From CAVQCT01 sp964371785 (GTDB lineage: Bacteria; Zixibacteria; MSB-5A5; GN15; FEB-12), in the NCBI GenBank assembly GCA_964371785.1, contig CAYJOL010000005.1, positions 248,001 through 312,000 on the forward strand: a stretch of 64,000 nucleotides of DNA, given 5' to 3'. The stretch's first letter is position 1; every line of letters begins with the position of its first letter. A model generated the notes under the pieces. That model searched no databases. It saw only the letters and a list, made by a program, of their open reading frames with translations, and was not told where the DNA came from. Made by a program: the position numbers and the translations under genes. Shown here one piece after another: positions 53,799 through 62,806 of this stretch.

Positions 53799-54478
53799 AC
53801 AACCTGCCGACCAATCTCAATATCTTTATCGATCACACAATTCTCCGGTCCGATGCTACCGAAGCTGATGTACGGAAAGTATGCGAAGAAGCGCGAACGT
53901 GGAGATTCCACTCTGTAGTGGTCAACCCGGTCTGGGTTCCGATGGTCCGTTATGACCTGCGCCATGCCACCGTGAAAACGGCAACTGTTTGTGGATTTCC
54001 CCTGGGAGCGAATCGCACCGACATAAAGGTTGCGGAAGCCTTGAAAGCGGTAAGCGATGGCGCGCAGGAAATCGATGTGGTTGCTAATATCGGGTGGTTG
54101 AAGTCGGGTGACTATAGTTCGGCCGGCGATGAATTGGCCGAGATCAAGCGTCGAATCCCATTCAATATTATACTGAAAGTCATTATCGAATGCGGGTTGC
54201 TCTCAGAGGAGCAGCAGACCGCTGCGGCCCGTTTAGTGGTTGAGTCGGGCGCTCAATTTGTTAAAACCTCGACCGGCTTCTTTGGCGGAGTAACCGTGGA
54301 GCAGGTACGGCGATTGGCCGAGGCAGTAGACAAACAAGTTGAAATAAAGGCCGCCGGAGGGATCAAGACTGCCGAACAGTGTCAGCAGCTGCTTGAAGCA
54401 GGAGCCCAACGACTGGGATCCTCAAGCTCGGCGGAGATCATGAGCAGCCTCGGTTCCGCTGACAATGTGGCCCATTGA
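53795..54478 (+). CDS. deoC: Deoxyribose-phosphate aldolase
   Basis: 227 residues. IDHTILRSDAT begins the TIM barrel, the Schiff-base Lys is in VKTSTGFF and the second conserved Lys in IKAAGGIKT, with LKVIIECG between. It splits deoxyribose 5-phosphate to glyceraldehyde 3-phosphate and acetaldehyde, the step after DeoB. The ATG at 53795 overlaps the deoB stop; the longer frame to 53726 is not needed. Confidence 0.97.
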   Translation: MNNLPTNLNIFIDHTILRSDATEADVRKVCEEARTWRFHSVVVNPVWVPMVRYDLRHATVKTATVCGFPLGANRTDIKVAEALKAVSDGAQEIDVVANIGWLKSGDYSSAGDELAEIKRRIPFNIILKVIIECGLLSEEQQTAAARLVVESGAQFVKTSTGFFGGVTVEQVRRLAEAVDKQVEIKAAGGIKTAEQCQQLLEAGAQRLGSSSSAEIMSSLGSADNVAH

Positions 54479-54590
54479 CCGCGGATAATCGCTTCTACCG
54501 AATAGGTCGGCCTTTCAGAATAACTCTCGCACTATCAAGGGATTGCGTGAATGTGGTTGTTTTGGTAGCCTAATCTTTGTATTTTAAGCT

Positions 54591-54782
54591 ATGAGCGATA
54601 AGAAACCGGTAGATAAACGTCCCTATATCGGCATGCACTTCAAGTGCTGTAATCTATACTCCAGGATTTACCTCAACAAGAGCGGTACGGCGTTTGTAGG
54701 TTGGTGCCCCAAATGCGCGGCCAGGACGGAAGTTAAGGTATCGGCCGACGGCACCAAGGACCGGTTTTTTAGCGCCGGATGA
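54591..54782 (+). CDS. Small zinc-knuckle protein
   Basis: 63 residues. Cys19, Cys20, Cys39 and Cys42 can form a zinc site (FKCC ... WCPKC). RPYIGMHFKCC and YLNKSGTAFVGWCPKCAAR resemble small proteins that I recall from Planctomycetes and related bacteria, but no function is known. Its stop overlaps the next start by 4 bases, so the two proteins are made together. Confidence 0.72.
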   Translation: MSDKKPVDKRPYIGMHFKCCNLYSRIYLNKSGTAFVGWCPKCAARTEVKVSADGTKDRFFSAG

Positions 54783-55342
54783 TAATCGGCACAACCAGAA
54801 TGGGTATTTTGAAATCGAAAATAGTTGTTGTACCTCTCGGCGATGTGGACTTCATGCTGGTCAATAAACTGGCCGCCGACCTCGGACCGGTCTTCAACCG
54901 GTCTATCGATATTCTCAAGGGGATGAAGATGCCTTCGGAGTCGCAGAACGTAATCCGCAACCAGTATTACGCCATGGTAATTCTGGCCAAGTTAGAGCGA
55001 CTCAAAGCAAACAGCCGGGAGAAGGTACTCGGGGTGTGCGAAGAGGATCTCTATCTTCCGGATGAGAATAATATTCTCGGCTACGCCGACACCCTTTCGG
55101 GCACTGCAATCGTGTCATTGTACGAGATTCGCCAGGAGTTCTACGGATTGCCGGAGGATGAAAGCAAAGTTTACCCGCGTCTTTTCAAAGAAGCGGTGCA
55201 CCAGGCGGCCCATCTTTTTGACCTGTCCCCGTGCCGCAATCCTCGGTGCGTGCATTATTACAGCCAAATGATGCCCGATATAGATAACAAGGGGGAGAAA
55301 TTCTGCGACATCTGCCGACGGCAGCTCACCGGACTTGTCTGA
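54779..55342 (+). CDS. Archaemetzincin-like protein with a broken active site
   Basis: 187 residues with the architecture of archaemetzincin: VVVPLGDVDF near the start, LGVCEEDLYLP, NILGYAD and the C-terminal metal region. The normal HExxHxxGxxH here reads HQAAHLFDLSP (141-151), so the catalytic Glu142 is Gln, the Gly is Asp and the third zinc His is Pro. The four Cys of the structural zinc site (152, 157, 176, 179) are kept. It is therefore probably a non-proteolytic homologue. It is translationally coupled to the zinc-knuckle gene and lies 25 bases before the helicase. Confidence 0.82.
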   Translation: MIIGTTRMGILKSKIVVVPLGDVDFMLVNKLAADLGPVFNRSIDILKGMKMPSESQNVIRNQYYAMVILAKLERLKANSREKVLGVCEEDLYLPDENNILGYADTLSGTAIVSLYEIRQEFYGLPEDESKVYPRLFKEAVHQAAHLFDLSPCRNPRCVHYYSQMMPDIDNKGEKFCDICRRQLTGLV

Positions 55343-55367
55343 ACCCCGGGGACACTGAATACCATCT

Positions 55368-57644
55368 ATGAATCTTGACCAGCTCATTGACCTGCTGAAG
55401 TCTGACCCGCGCATCAGCGAAAGCATTACCAGTTGGAAGACCTATCCCCCGCAACCGGCTAAGTACGCTGATTTCCCGGACACTATCGACCGTCGCATTG
55501 TGGCCACCCTGCAGGCTCGCGGCATATCGCGGCTCTACACGCATCAGGCGGACGCTATTAGCGCTATCGAGCAGGGGCAGGATGTGGTTGTGGTCACGCC
55601 TACTGCATCGGGTAAAACGCTTTGCTATAATATCCCGGTCCTTGACAGAATCATTAAAGACCCCAACAGCCGGGCATTGTATCTCTTCCCCACCAAGGCG
55701 CTCTCGCAGGACCAGCTTTCCGAATTGTACGATCTGATCCAGAAGCTTGACGTGGATATCAAGACGTACACATTCGATGGCGATACGCCTCAAACTGCAC
55801 GGCGCCTCATCCGTTCGGCCGGCCATATTGTCGTCACCAACCCGGATATGCTCCACGCGGGAATACTCCCCCATCACACCAAATGGATCAAGCTCTTCGA
55901 AAACCTGCAATACGTTGTTATCGATGAGATCCACCATTACCGAGGCGTATTCGGATCTCACCTCGCCAACGTCATCAAGCGCTTACAGCGGATCTGCCGG
56001 TTCTATGGCTCCAATCCGACCTTCATCTGTTGCTCGGCCACCATTGCCAATCCGGACGACCTCGCCCGGAGGATTATCGGTCGCGGTGTTACCTTGATTG
56101 CAAACAACGGCGCGCCGTCGGGTGAACGCCATTTTGTGATATACAACCCTCCCGTCATCAACAAACAGCTCGGCATCCGGAAGTCGGCAGTCAACGAGGC
56201 AGCCTGGCTGGCGGCGACATTTCTTAGACATCGTGTGCAAACAATTGTATTCGCGCATTTCAGGCTATACGTGGAGGTCCTTCTTACCTATTTGCAGCGA
56301 GAATTAAAAGGCTCCTTCGGTGAAGGGATCTCAATAGCGGGATATCGCGGCGGTTATCTCCCGAATGAACGGCGGCGGATCGAGGCTGGTCTCCGTAATG
56401 GCAGTATCACCGGTGTAGTGTCCACCAACGCACTCGAACTGGGTGTAGATATCGGCTCACTCGACGTATCGATTATAGTGGGATATCCCGGAACAATAGC
56501 GTCATTGTGGCAGCAGGCCGGACGGGCAGGCCGTCGAAGCGGCACGGCGGTCACTATTCTCGTAGCGAATTCCTCGGCTATCAATCAGTTCCTTTGCTCG
56601 GAACCGAAGTACATATTCGATCGTACTCCTGAATCAGGCATTATTGACCCCGACAATCTGGTCATTCGCACCAACCATCTCAAGTGCGCCGCCTTCGAAT
56701 TACCATTCGATGAAGACGACATTATCGCCAAAGACGGCACCAAGCAGATACTGGATTATCTCGCTGAGTCACACGTCATCCGCAAAGCGGGAACCCGTTA
56801 TCACTGGTCTTCAGAGATTTATCCGGCCCAGCAGATTTCGCTCAGGTCTGCTTCGCCTGATAATTTCGTAATCCTGAACGAATCCAAAAACTTCGAGGTT
56901 ATAGGCGAGGTCGATTACTTCTCCGCTCCCATCTTCTTGCATCCCGAGGCAATTTATCTTCACTCGGCCGAGCAGTACCAGGTCACCAGACTTGACTGGG
57001 AAGGGAAAAAAGCGTACGTGAAGGAGGTCGATGTTGACTACTACACCGACGCTGAGACCAAAAGCGAGCTAAAGGTGCTGTCGGTGAACGAAGATCGTAC
57101 ATTTGACGACGCAGTGATGAGCAATGGTGAGGTGACGGTTACTAATGTGACTGTGCTATTTAAGAAAATAAAATTCCAGACACACGAGAATGTCGGCTCC
57201 GGCCAGTTGAACCTCCCCGAGCTCGAAATGCACACCACTGCCTTCTGGTACGCGTTCCCCGGAGATATCATGTTCCGCGTTGGGCTGAGCGGGTCACAGT
57301 TCGGCGGATCGTTGCGTGGACTTTCGAACATTCTGGGGAAAATAGCCCCGTTGTGGGTGATGTGCGACACCAGAGACCTTCGTTCCATCTCTCAGGTACG
57401 GGCCCCGTTTACCGAACGCCCAACCGTTTACATATATGAGAATATACCGGGCGGGGTCGGCCTGAGTGAGAAGCTGTTCAGTGAATACGATCGGTTGTTC
57501 GAGGCTTGTCTTGAACACGTCAAAAACTGCCCCTGCCACGATGGGTGTCCCACCTGTATCGGTCCACCGATGGAAGTCGGCGACGGTGGTAAGCAGGGTG
57601 TCATCAAACTTCTGGAGTTCATGCTGGCCTTGGCGCCAGTGTAG
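55368..57644 (+). CDS. MrfA/YprA-like DEAH helicase with DUF1998 zinc region
   Basis: 758 residues. The helicase core has TPTASGKTLCYN (Walker A), LFPTKALSQDQ, VIDEIHHYRG, SATIANP, then STNALELGVDIGSLD and the arginine-finger GRAGRR. The C-terminal DUF1998 region has CPCHDGCPTCIGPP with four Cys for zinc. Bacillus MrfA is a 3'-5' helicase in mitomycin-lesion repair; this is probably its counterpart. It follows the two zinc proteins on the same strand. Confidence 0.92.
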   Translation: MNLDQLIDLLKSDPRISESITSWKTYPPQPAKYADFPDTIDRRIVATLQARGISRLYTHQADAISAIEQGQDVVVVTPTASGKTLCYNIPVLDRIIKDPNSRALYLFPTKALSQDQLSELYDLIQKLDVDIKTYTFDGDTPQTARRLIRSAGHIVVTNPDMLHAGILPHHTKWIKLFENLQYVVIDEIHHYRGVFGSHLANVIKRLQRICRFYGSNPTFICCSATIANPDDLARRIIGRGVTLIANNGAPSGERHFVIYNPPVINKQLGIRKSAVNEAAWLAATFLRHRVQTIVFAHFRLYVEVLLTYLQRELKGSFGEGISIAGYRGGYLPNERRRIEAGLRNGSITGVVSTNALELGVDIGSLDVSIIVGYPGTIASLWQQAGRAGRRSGTAVTILVANSSAINQFLCSEPKYIFDRTPESGIIDPDNLVIRTNHLKCAAFELPFDEDDIIAKDGTKQILDYLAESHVIRKAGTRYHWSSEIYPAQQISLRSASPDNFVILNESKNFEVIGEVDYFSAPIFLHPEAIYLHSAEQYQVTRLDWEGKKAYVKEVDVDYYTDAETKSELKVLSVNEDRTFDDAVMSNGEVTVTNVTVLFKKIKFQTHENVGSGQLNLPELEMHTTAFWYAFPGDIMFRVGLSGSQFGGSLRGLSNILGKIAPLWVMCDTRDLRSISQVRAPFTERPTVYIYENIPGGVGLSEKLFSEYDRLFEACLEHVKNCPCHDGCPTCIGPPMEVGDGGKQGVIKLLEFMLALAPV

Positions 57645-57657
57645 AACTATCTCAGAG

Positions 57658-58389
57658 CTATGCCTTATCGAAGAATTTATTCCTCAAAACAGGGGTGCTT
57701 GAGATCAGATTCAGTCTTGCGGCGAACTTTACATCATCACCAAAACCCCGCTCTCGCAATTCAAGACCACTTTCGGAATCCCACAGCAGCGATTCCAGAT
57801 TCCTTTTGTGATGTTTGAACGCGCCCTCGAATACCAAGGCCTCCGCGGATTTAGCGCATGAGAGATGCGCGACCACCGCACCCGCCCCCAGTAAATCCTC
57901 TATAGCATGGCGGATGTCGTCATCGTGAGTCGGGTCAGCTACCTGCTCGCCGCATGCGAGGACGGTAATCCCCTTTCCGGTATCGAGTGAGAGTTGCTGT
58001 ACCGTCTCCGCAACTGCCCGGGCGTTGATCAGGGAGCCGAGGAGTATATGCGAGGAGCGATGAGCCGACTCGCAACATGAGGCTCCGTTAAGCGAGTACA
58101 GCACGATTCTCGTATTGGGAGATACATCCTTGAATGTAATCGGCGACAGCGAGTACTTACCCTTCCTGGGGACTTCGGATCGGCCAACCGCGAAATGAGC
58201 GTCATGGCGTATTGCCAGATTTCTGGTCTCTTGCCGGTTGGTACATGGGTAGATTTGCGCTCCTCGATCCACGGCCATCGCGGTTGCCGTCGAGAAGCTC
58301 AGCGTGTCGACCACGACAACAATATCGCCGCGTTCGGCGGCCAGGCGTCCCCCACGTCGTCCCCATTCTATATGACACAGCGGCGTCAC
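57658..58389 (-). CDS. 2-phosphosulfolactate phosphatase-like protein (ComB family)
   Basis: 243 residues. VVVVDTLSFSTATAMAVDRGAQIYP and the following GRSEVPRKGKYSLSP match ComB, and LYSLNGASCCESA is near its usual SPNG motif. ComB acts in coenzyme M synthesis in archaea, but bacterial homologues are common and their substrate is not known. The start is GTG with GGGAG eight bases upstream. It is convergent with the helicase. Confidence 0.85.
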   Translation of the reverse strand: MTPLCHIEWGRRGGRLAAERGDIVVVVDTLSFSTATAMAVDRGAQIYPCTNRQETRNLAIRHDAHFAVGRSEVPRKGKYSLSPITFKDVSPNTRIVLYSLNGASCCESAHRSSHILLGSLINARAVAETVQQLSLDTGKGITVLACGEQVADPTHDDDIRHAIEDLLGAGAVVAHLSCAKSAEALVFEGAFKHHKRNLESLLWDSESGLELRERGFGDDVKFAARLNLISSTPVLRNKFFDKA

Positions 58390-58459
58390 ACAACATCTCC
58401 CGTCGATTTAGAATCGTTATACGCCGGCCGTCGAGCTCATTCGCCCGAGCAAACCGCAG

Positions 58460-58888
58460 TCAGGCAATCTCAAGCAGTTCGATTTCGAAAATTAATGTCT
58501 TCCCGGCCAGTGGATGATTGGCATCCAGGGTGACACTTTCACCTTCCATTTTTGCAATCACGACATTGACCGTGCTGCCATCCGACTGGCTCATCTGAAG
58601 CTGTTGTCCCATTTCCGGTACGATATGCGATGGGAAATCGGATTTCTTTACCTCGACCGTTAAATCGTCGCGATACGACCCATAGGCCTTCTCCGGAGGG
58701 AGCGTCACTTTCTTTGTCTGACCTACCGTCATGCCCAGAATCCCCTGTTCGAATCCCGGAATTACCTGAGAACCACCGAGGGTCAGTTCGAACGGTTCGC
58801 GATCGCGCGATGAGTCGAATACCGTACCATCTTCGAGCTTACCCGTGTAATGAACCTTGACTTTGTTTCCATCTTTTGCCTGATCCAT
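58460..58888 (-). CDS. FKBP-type peptidyl-prolyl isomerase (SlyD-like)
   Basis: 142 residues. VHYTGKLEDGTVFDSS, LGGSQVIPGFEQGILGM and VTLPPEKAYGSY are the FKBP core with the inserted chaperone flap, and the end is DANHPLAGKTLIFEIELLEI. There is no His-rich tail as in E. coli SlyD and no signal peptide, so it should act in the cytosol. GGAGG sits seven bases before the ATG. Confidence 0.95.
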   Translation of the reverse strand: MDQAKDGNKVKVHYTGKLEDGTVFDSSRDREPFELTLGGSQVIPGFEQGILGMTVGQTKKVTLPPEKAYGSYRDDLTVEVKKSDFPSHIVPEMGQQLQMSQSDGSTVNVVIAKMEGESVTLDANHPLAGKTLIFEIELLEIA

Positions 58889-59082
58889 AATTGAACCTCC
58901 AGTAAGTAGTGGTCGTTTTTCAGGTCAAGCAAGAGTGGAACCGACCAGTCCCAGAATCACTTCACACCGAAAACAGGACTTGCTTTTGTCAGCACTTCTC
59001 TACATAGCAAAATGACCAAGGGAATGCAACGCTTAAATGCGGCTTACATTCCCGGACATTTGATTCGGTTATTTGTCCGCGA

Positions 59083-61224
59083 CTACTGCGACGTAGTTGA
59101 AGAGTCAACGACACAACTTTGTTCAATTGCTCGTTGTAGTTGAGGAGGCAGATCCAGTTTCGCTAACAGAAACGTACTTCGCAAATTCGCCATCGTCTCC
59201 CGACAAGCCGCGTCCTCTCCCTTTTGTTGCTGCGCGTGCGCCAGGATTACGAAAGCATAAACATACGCGGATGCCGCCCATCGGGTTGCCGGAACCAACA
59301 CCTGTGAGGAGTCATTGTATCCTCGGATGACATAATTTCTATACAGATTCTCACGAATTACATCTGCGTCCCCGGGGAGCCCCGGTGACGGCATCAGTCG
59401 TTGCACGATGCCCTCGGCCCGCAGAAACGGACCCAGCCACGGTACGCTTGAACTCGTCAGGTAAATAGGACGGCGCCACTTATTCTCCCGAATCATAGCC
59501 AGTAGTATCTGGTCGGAGACGATCAAATACTTGCCGCCGAATGTTGGCGGGACGGTCACAACCATGGAGTCAGGAATGTCGACGACTGTCGGCAGGCCGA
59601 GCAGAGCCGCATTATCCGGTACCGGAAAAACGAAGGTGCTGTCATGCCATGGTCTCGCTGTCAGTGAATCGATCATTTCGTCAGTCAAGGCAACCGGGAA
59701 ATTCTCGTGCTTGTCCATAATTTCCCGAAGATACCATGGCGTGTTGAACAGGTTCAAATTACAGACTGTGACATCGGTGCGGAATCCCTCGACCTGCTGG
59801 AGATACCACGGTATCCAGGTGTCGTTGTCGCCCGATGTCAACAAGATGGCATCGGGAGGAAGCGCCGTGAGGTAATTACGAGCCGTATCGTAAGCAAAGA
59901 ACTGTTTGGAACCATCTTCGAGATGATAGTTGCGCCAAATCTGGTTGACAACACCCAGACCAATGAGCGCAGCCACTGCCAACACAAGAGCTCGCTGACC
60001 AAATGTGTGGTCACAGCCTAACCAATAGAGAATATAGGCACAGCCATAGGCTATCCAGAGAGCAAATATCACTAATGATGGCAGGTAATGACGGTCCAGT
60101 GAACGGACAAAACTTGGCGGCTGATTCAAATAAATCACCATGCCAAGGCTCATGAATACAAAGAGCAGGGTGAGCACCGCCGAAAGTTTCGGATTTCGTC
60201 GCCAGCCAATGATGAAGCCGGCGATGCCGAAAAGGCCGGGCAGCAATCCGAGCATGTTAAGCGGACCATGCACCGTCAGGAAGTTCGCGCAGAAAATGTC
60301 CAGATAGTCCTTCACCTGATATCCCCAAAACGCGGCCTTACGAGGAAACAGGTTCACCAGGAATCCACCTCCATATTGTGCAAGTGAGACATAGTCCCAG
60401 AATCGATCCAAATTGCTCGGGTCACCTATGTTTAGATATGGTTTCGCCTCTGCGATTGGAATGAGCAGTAAATGAAAGGCCAGCCCGAGCGCCAGGCCGA
60501 CAATTAAATTGAGCCATGCCTTGATCGACAGATAGGTCCTTGGTTTCAGGATCAATACGGCGACCAGAAATGCAGGCAGCATGAGAGAGTTGGTGCGGTG
60601 CACGCTCACGTCGAGGCCGAACAACAGCATGACCAAAAACAGCCAGATGCCGGAGTCCGGTGAGCCCGCCTGTTTCCACCAACTGATAATCGCCAGGAGT
60701 ATCAAGCCGGTGAACAATGCGGTCAATACGTACGGCGTGTATCTGGTCGCATAGTCCCACATAAGTGGCGATGCGGCGAACAGCATTGCTCCGAGCGCGA
60801 GTCCGAGAGGTGCCGATAAATTGTTCCCTCCGGCCGGCGCGTTCACTCTCGAGCGCTCGACGCCGACATTCAACAAGCGCGATGCCGTAAAGGCTACGAT
60901 TATACTGGTAACGGCCGCCAACACTCCCGCCAACATATGGAGCTCGACTACTTTGTTGACCCCAAGCGGAAGCCTGGTCACAAGCCATCCGAGAATGGTC
61001 AGCAGCAATGATCCCGGCGGTGCGGCCACCCCAAGGGTGCTGGCCGCGAGACTGTACGCCCCGTCATCCCACCACGTCACGGTTGGATACATAGTGAGTA
61101 CATATAGAATTAGGGCGAGAAGCCCGGTCCCGGCTGAAAACCACCAGATGTGCTTTACCGGAATGATTCTCAATCTGTCTTCTTGATCCTGCGAAAAGAC
61201 CGTCCTGGTCATTGAAGCGCACAT
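59083..61224 (-). CDS. DUF2723-family membrane protein (glycosyltransferase-like)
   Basis: 713 residues. About ten membrane helices fill residues 20-460, and a soluble C-terminal part follows. The start has YPTVTWWDDGAYSLAASTLGVAAPPGS, in pieces, which corresponds to the DUF2723 entry DSGE...LGIxHPPG, with the His replaced by Ala. The family is related to protein O-mannosyltransferases and needs a lipid-linked sugar. GGGAGG before the ATG fixes the start. The substrate is unknown. Confidence 0.85.
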   Translation of the reverse strand: MCASMTRTVFSQDQEDRLRIIPVKHIWWFSAGTGLLALILYVLTMYPTVTWWDDGAYSLAASTLGVAAPPGSLLLTILGWLVTRLPLGVNKVVELHMLAGVLAAVTSIIVAFTASRLLNVGVERSRVNAPAGGNNLSAPLGLALGAMLFAASPLMWDYATRYTPYVLTALFTGLILLAIISWWKQAGSPDSGIWLFLVMLLFGLDVSVHRTNSLMLPAFLVAVLILKPRTYLSIKAWLNLIVGLALGLAFHLLLIPIAEAKPYLNIGDPSNLDRFWDYVSLAQYGGGFLVNLFPRKAAFWGYQVKDYLDIFCANFLTVHGPLNMLGLLPGLFGIAGFIIGWRRNPKLSAVLTLLFVFMSLGMVIYLNQPPSFVRSLDRHYLPSLVIFALWIAYGCAYILYWLGCDHTFGQRALVLAVAALIGLGVVNQIWRNYHLEDGSKQFFAYDTARNYLTALPPDAILLTSGDNDTWIPWYLQQVEGFRTDVTVCNLNLFNTPWYLREIMDKHENFPVALTDEMIDSLTARPWHDSTFVFPVPDNAALLGLPTVVDIPDSMVVTVPPTFGGKYLIVSDQILLAMIRENKWRRPIYLTSSSVPWLGPFLRAEGIVQRLMPSPGLPGDADVIRENLYRNYVIRGYNDSSQVLVPATRWAASAYVYAFVILAHAQQQKGEDAACRETMANLRSTFLLAKLDLPPQLQRAIEQSCVVDSSTTSQ

Positions 61225-61287
61225 GTGTCCCTCCCCGAAATTGCCTTTTGTTTTACGTCTCGCCGGTTTTCGATCTGCCTTTCAGAC

Positions 61288-61494
61288 TCATCTTCGTTTT
61301 CTGCTCCAATCAAGTATCGGAATGGCGATGCCAAATACAAGAGCAATCACTACCGACGTATGCCAGCTGAATTTCCCCTGTCCTTCAATGATCAGATTCC
61401 AGAGGAAAGTCAGCGCCGAGTGGATGACGAACACGATGACAAACGCCATGAGAAATCTGTTAATGAGCGTAATAATAAGCCTGGAGCGATCCAC
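61288..61494 (-). CDS. Small two-helix membrane protein
   Basis: 68 residues, helices at about 12-35 and 45-62, with a basic tail WSRKRR. I do not recognise it. It lies between the DUF2723 gene (63 bases) and the HTH gene (87 bases) on the same strand, so it may be cotranscribed with them. Confidence 0.55.
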   Translation of the reverse strand: MDRSRLIITLINRFLMAFVIVFVIHSALTFLWNLIIEGQGKFSWHTSVVIALVFGIAIPILDWSRKRR

Positions 61495-61581
61495 CTGACG
61501 ATCCTTGTTGAGACAGACATTTTACTTAATATATCCATACACAAACAGCGGGTCAACCGCTCAGTTGCCGTCGATCGATCG

Positions 61582-61812
61582 CTATGGCGACGAATCCGTG
61601 TCCCGCGAGAGCTTCCACTGCTCCATTACGTCGGCGAACCTTTCATCGATGTGATGATTGAACCACTCATCTATGATCGACTTACGGAATCGCCACTCCT
61701 TGCCCAGTTTGGCCGCAGGAATTTTCTTTTCCTGCGCCCAGGTGTAAATAGTCTGGGGCTTGACCTTGAGGTACGCCGCCACCTCTTCAAGGGTCATGAT
61801 ATCGGTCTTCAC
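61582..61812 (-). CDS. HTH_17 (excisionase/MerR-like) DNA-binding protein
   Basis: 76 residues. TLEEVAAYLKVKPQTIYTWAQEKKIPAAKLGKEWRFRKSIIDEW, in pieces, is the helix-turn-helix plus wing of the BldC/excisionase type. The last 20 residues are acidic. It overlaps the YIP1 gene by 4 bases, so it may control that operon or a membrane stress response (inference). There is no integrase nearby. Confidence 0.9.
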   Translation of the reverse strand: MKTDIMTLEEVAAYLKVKPQTIYTWAQEKKIPAAKLGKEWRFRKSIIDEWFNHHIDERFADVMEQWKLSRDTDSSP

Positions 61813-62636
61813 TTGGTCTCTCCCGAGTGTGGCGGCTTAAGCAGCGATTCCAGAAGAGAATCGGCGGCTATTGAATCAGTCTCCGACATATTCGCGGTTG
61901 GCGATGTCGGCGTCATCCGTTGGGACTCATCCTGCGCACTCTTACCTTTGGGTGAAGCCAGTTGCTCAACCGAATATATGAGCGCGGTATAGAAATTCCC
62001 TTCGTATGTGCGGAAAAGTTTGAACGGTTCATCCCGATCCCCCATAAACGGTCTGAGGTTCCAGGCGAGCTGCACTCCCACGAACGCGATGATCACGATC
62101 CAGAACCTGAACACGACAACGCCGGTGCGCGGGTAAATATTCTTCTTTTCACACGAATATTTGAGCGCGTCAACTATGGTCTTCATGCCAAAAATGCCGG
62201 AAAATACAAAAATCCCTATGTGAAGCAGCTGGATGAAATAGTAGTTGCCACCGGTAAGAAGGAAGAACACGACAATCGGCACGAACGACACCATGATGGC
62301 AGCAGTCAGCATGAATCCGGCCAGTATGATGGACACCATCTGGTGGATCTTCAACTTTGACCCGAGAATCAGCTGGATGATAAAGAAAGCCGGAAAGCAG
62401 ATTATCAGTACGAGGGTGAATAAGACTACCACTTTTATTCCCGCGACGGCCGCCTGCAACACGCTGTTGTAAATTCCCATCACGAAACCGTAGCCAAACG
62501 CAAATAGAGCCATCAGCAGAAATTGGCTGCCAATTCGCGATGCCGCCCCTTTTGATTCGATTAACTTCTGTTGAAATTCCTCCCGATTTTGAAGGACCGG
62601 GAAATACGCCAAAGAAAACGTGTTCGATAAACTCAT
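61809..62636 (-). CDS. YIP1-family membrane protein
   Basis: 275 residues. Five membrane helices within about 30-210, the family's FGYGFVMGIYN and PAFFIIQLILG, and a polar C-terminal tail rich in Ser and Asp. YIP1 homologues in bacteria have no known role. GGAGG five bases before the ATG fixes the start. Its stop overlaps the HTH gene. Confidence 0.85.
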   Translation of the reverse strand: MSLSNTFSLAYFPVLQNREEFQQKLIESKGAASRIGSQFLLMALFAFGYGFVMGIYNSVLQAAVAGIKVVVLFTLVLIICFPAFFIIQLILGSKLKIHQMVSIILAGFMLTAAIMVSFVPIVVFFLLTGGNYYFIQLLHIGIFVFSGIFGMKTIVDALKYSCEKKNIYPRTGVVVFRFWIVIIAFVGVQLAWNLRPFMGDRDEPFKLFRTYEGNFYTALIYSVEQLASPKGKSAQDESQRMTPTSPTANMSETDSIAADSLLESLLKPPHSGETK

Positions 62637-62663
62637 AGCTACCTCCGCCTGTTTACCTGCTTT

Positions 62664-62692
62664 AGTCTATCATAGTTACTCCTCTTTGTCAA
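62664..62692 (-). promoter_or_regulatory. Sigma-70-type promoter of the YIP1-HTH operon
   Basis: On the minus strand TTGACA (62692-62687) and TAGACT (62669-62664) are separated by 17 bases. The transcript would start about 20 bases before the ATG, near the GGAGG site. Confidence 0.7.
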
Positions 62693-62699
62693 CTGTTTT

Positions 62700-62734
62700 C
62701 TTATGTTTATTACTGTTTATTATTGTTTATTGCA
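62700..62734. repeat. Three 10-bp phased TGTTTATTA repeats
   Basis: GTTTATTACT, GTTTATTATT and GTTTATTGCA follow each other with a strict 10-base period, just upstream of the -35 of the YIP1 promoter. Read on the minus strand they are AATAAACA units. They may act as an UP element or bind a protein; the placement is striking. Confidence 0.7.
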
Positions 62735-62806
62735 TAAATCAAAGAAAGCAAAGAGCAGGGGTGGCACTCTCCTGCCCGTTAAGTCGCGAATGCGGCAGAG
62801 GCCACG

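Noticed and set aside
61582..61812. The excisionase-like HTH as sign of a prophage or integrated element
   Set aside because: No integrase, att repeats or phage genes are near; its overlap with YIP1 points to a chromosomal regulator.
62700..62734. Phased repeats as a CRISPR array or origin iterons
   Set aside because: Units are only 10 bp with no spacers, no DnaA-box sequence or replication gene is adjacent, and the position before a promoter fits regulation better.
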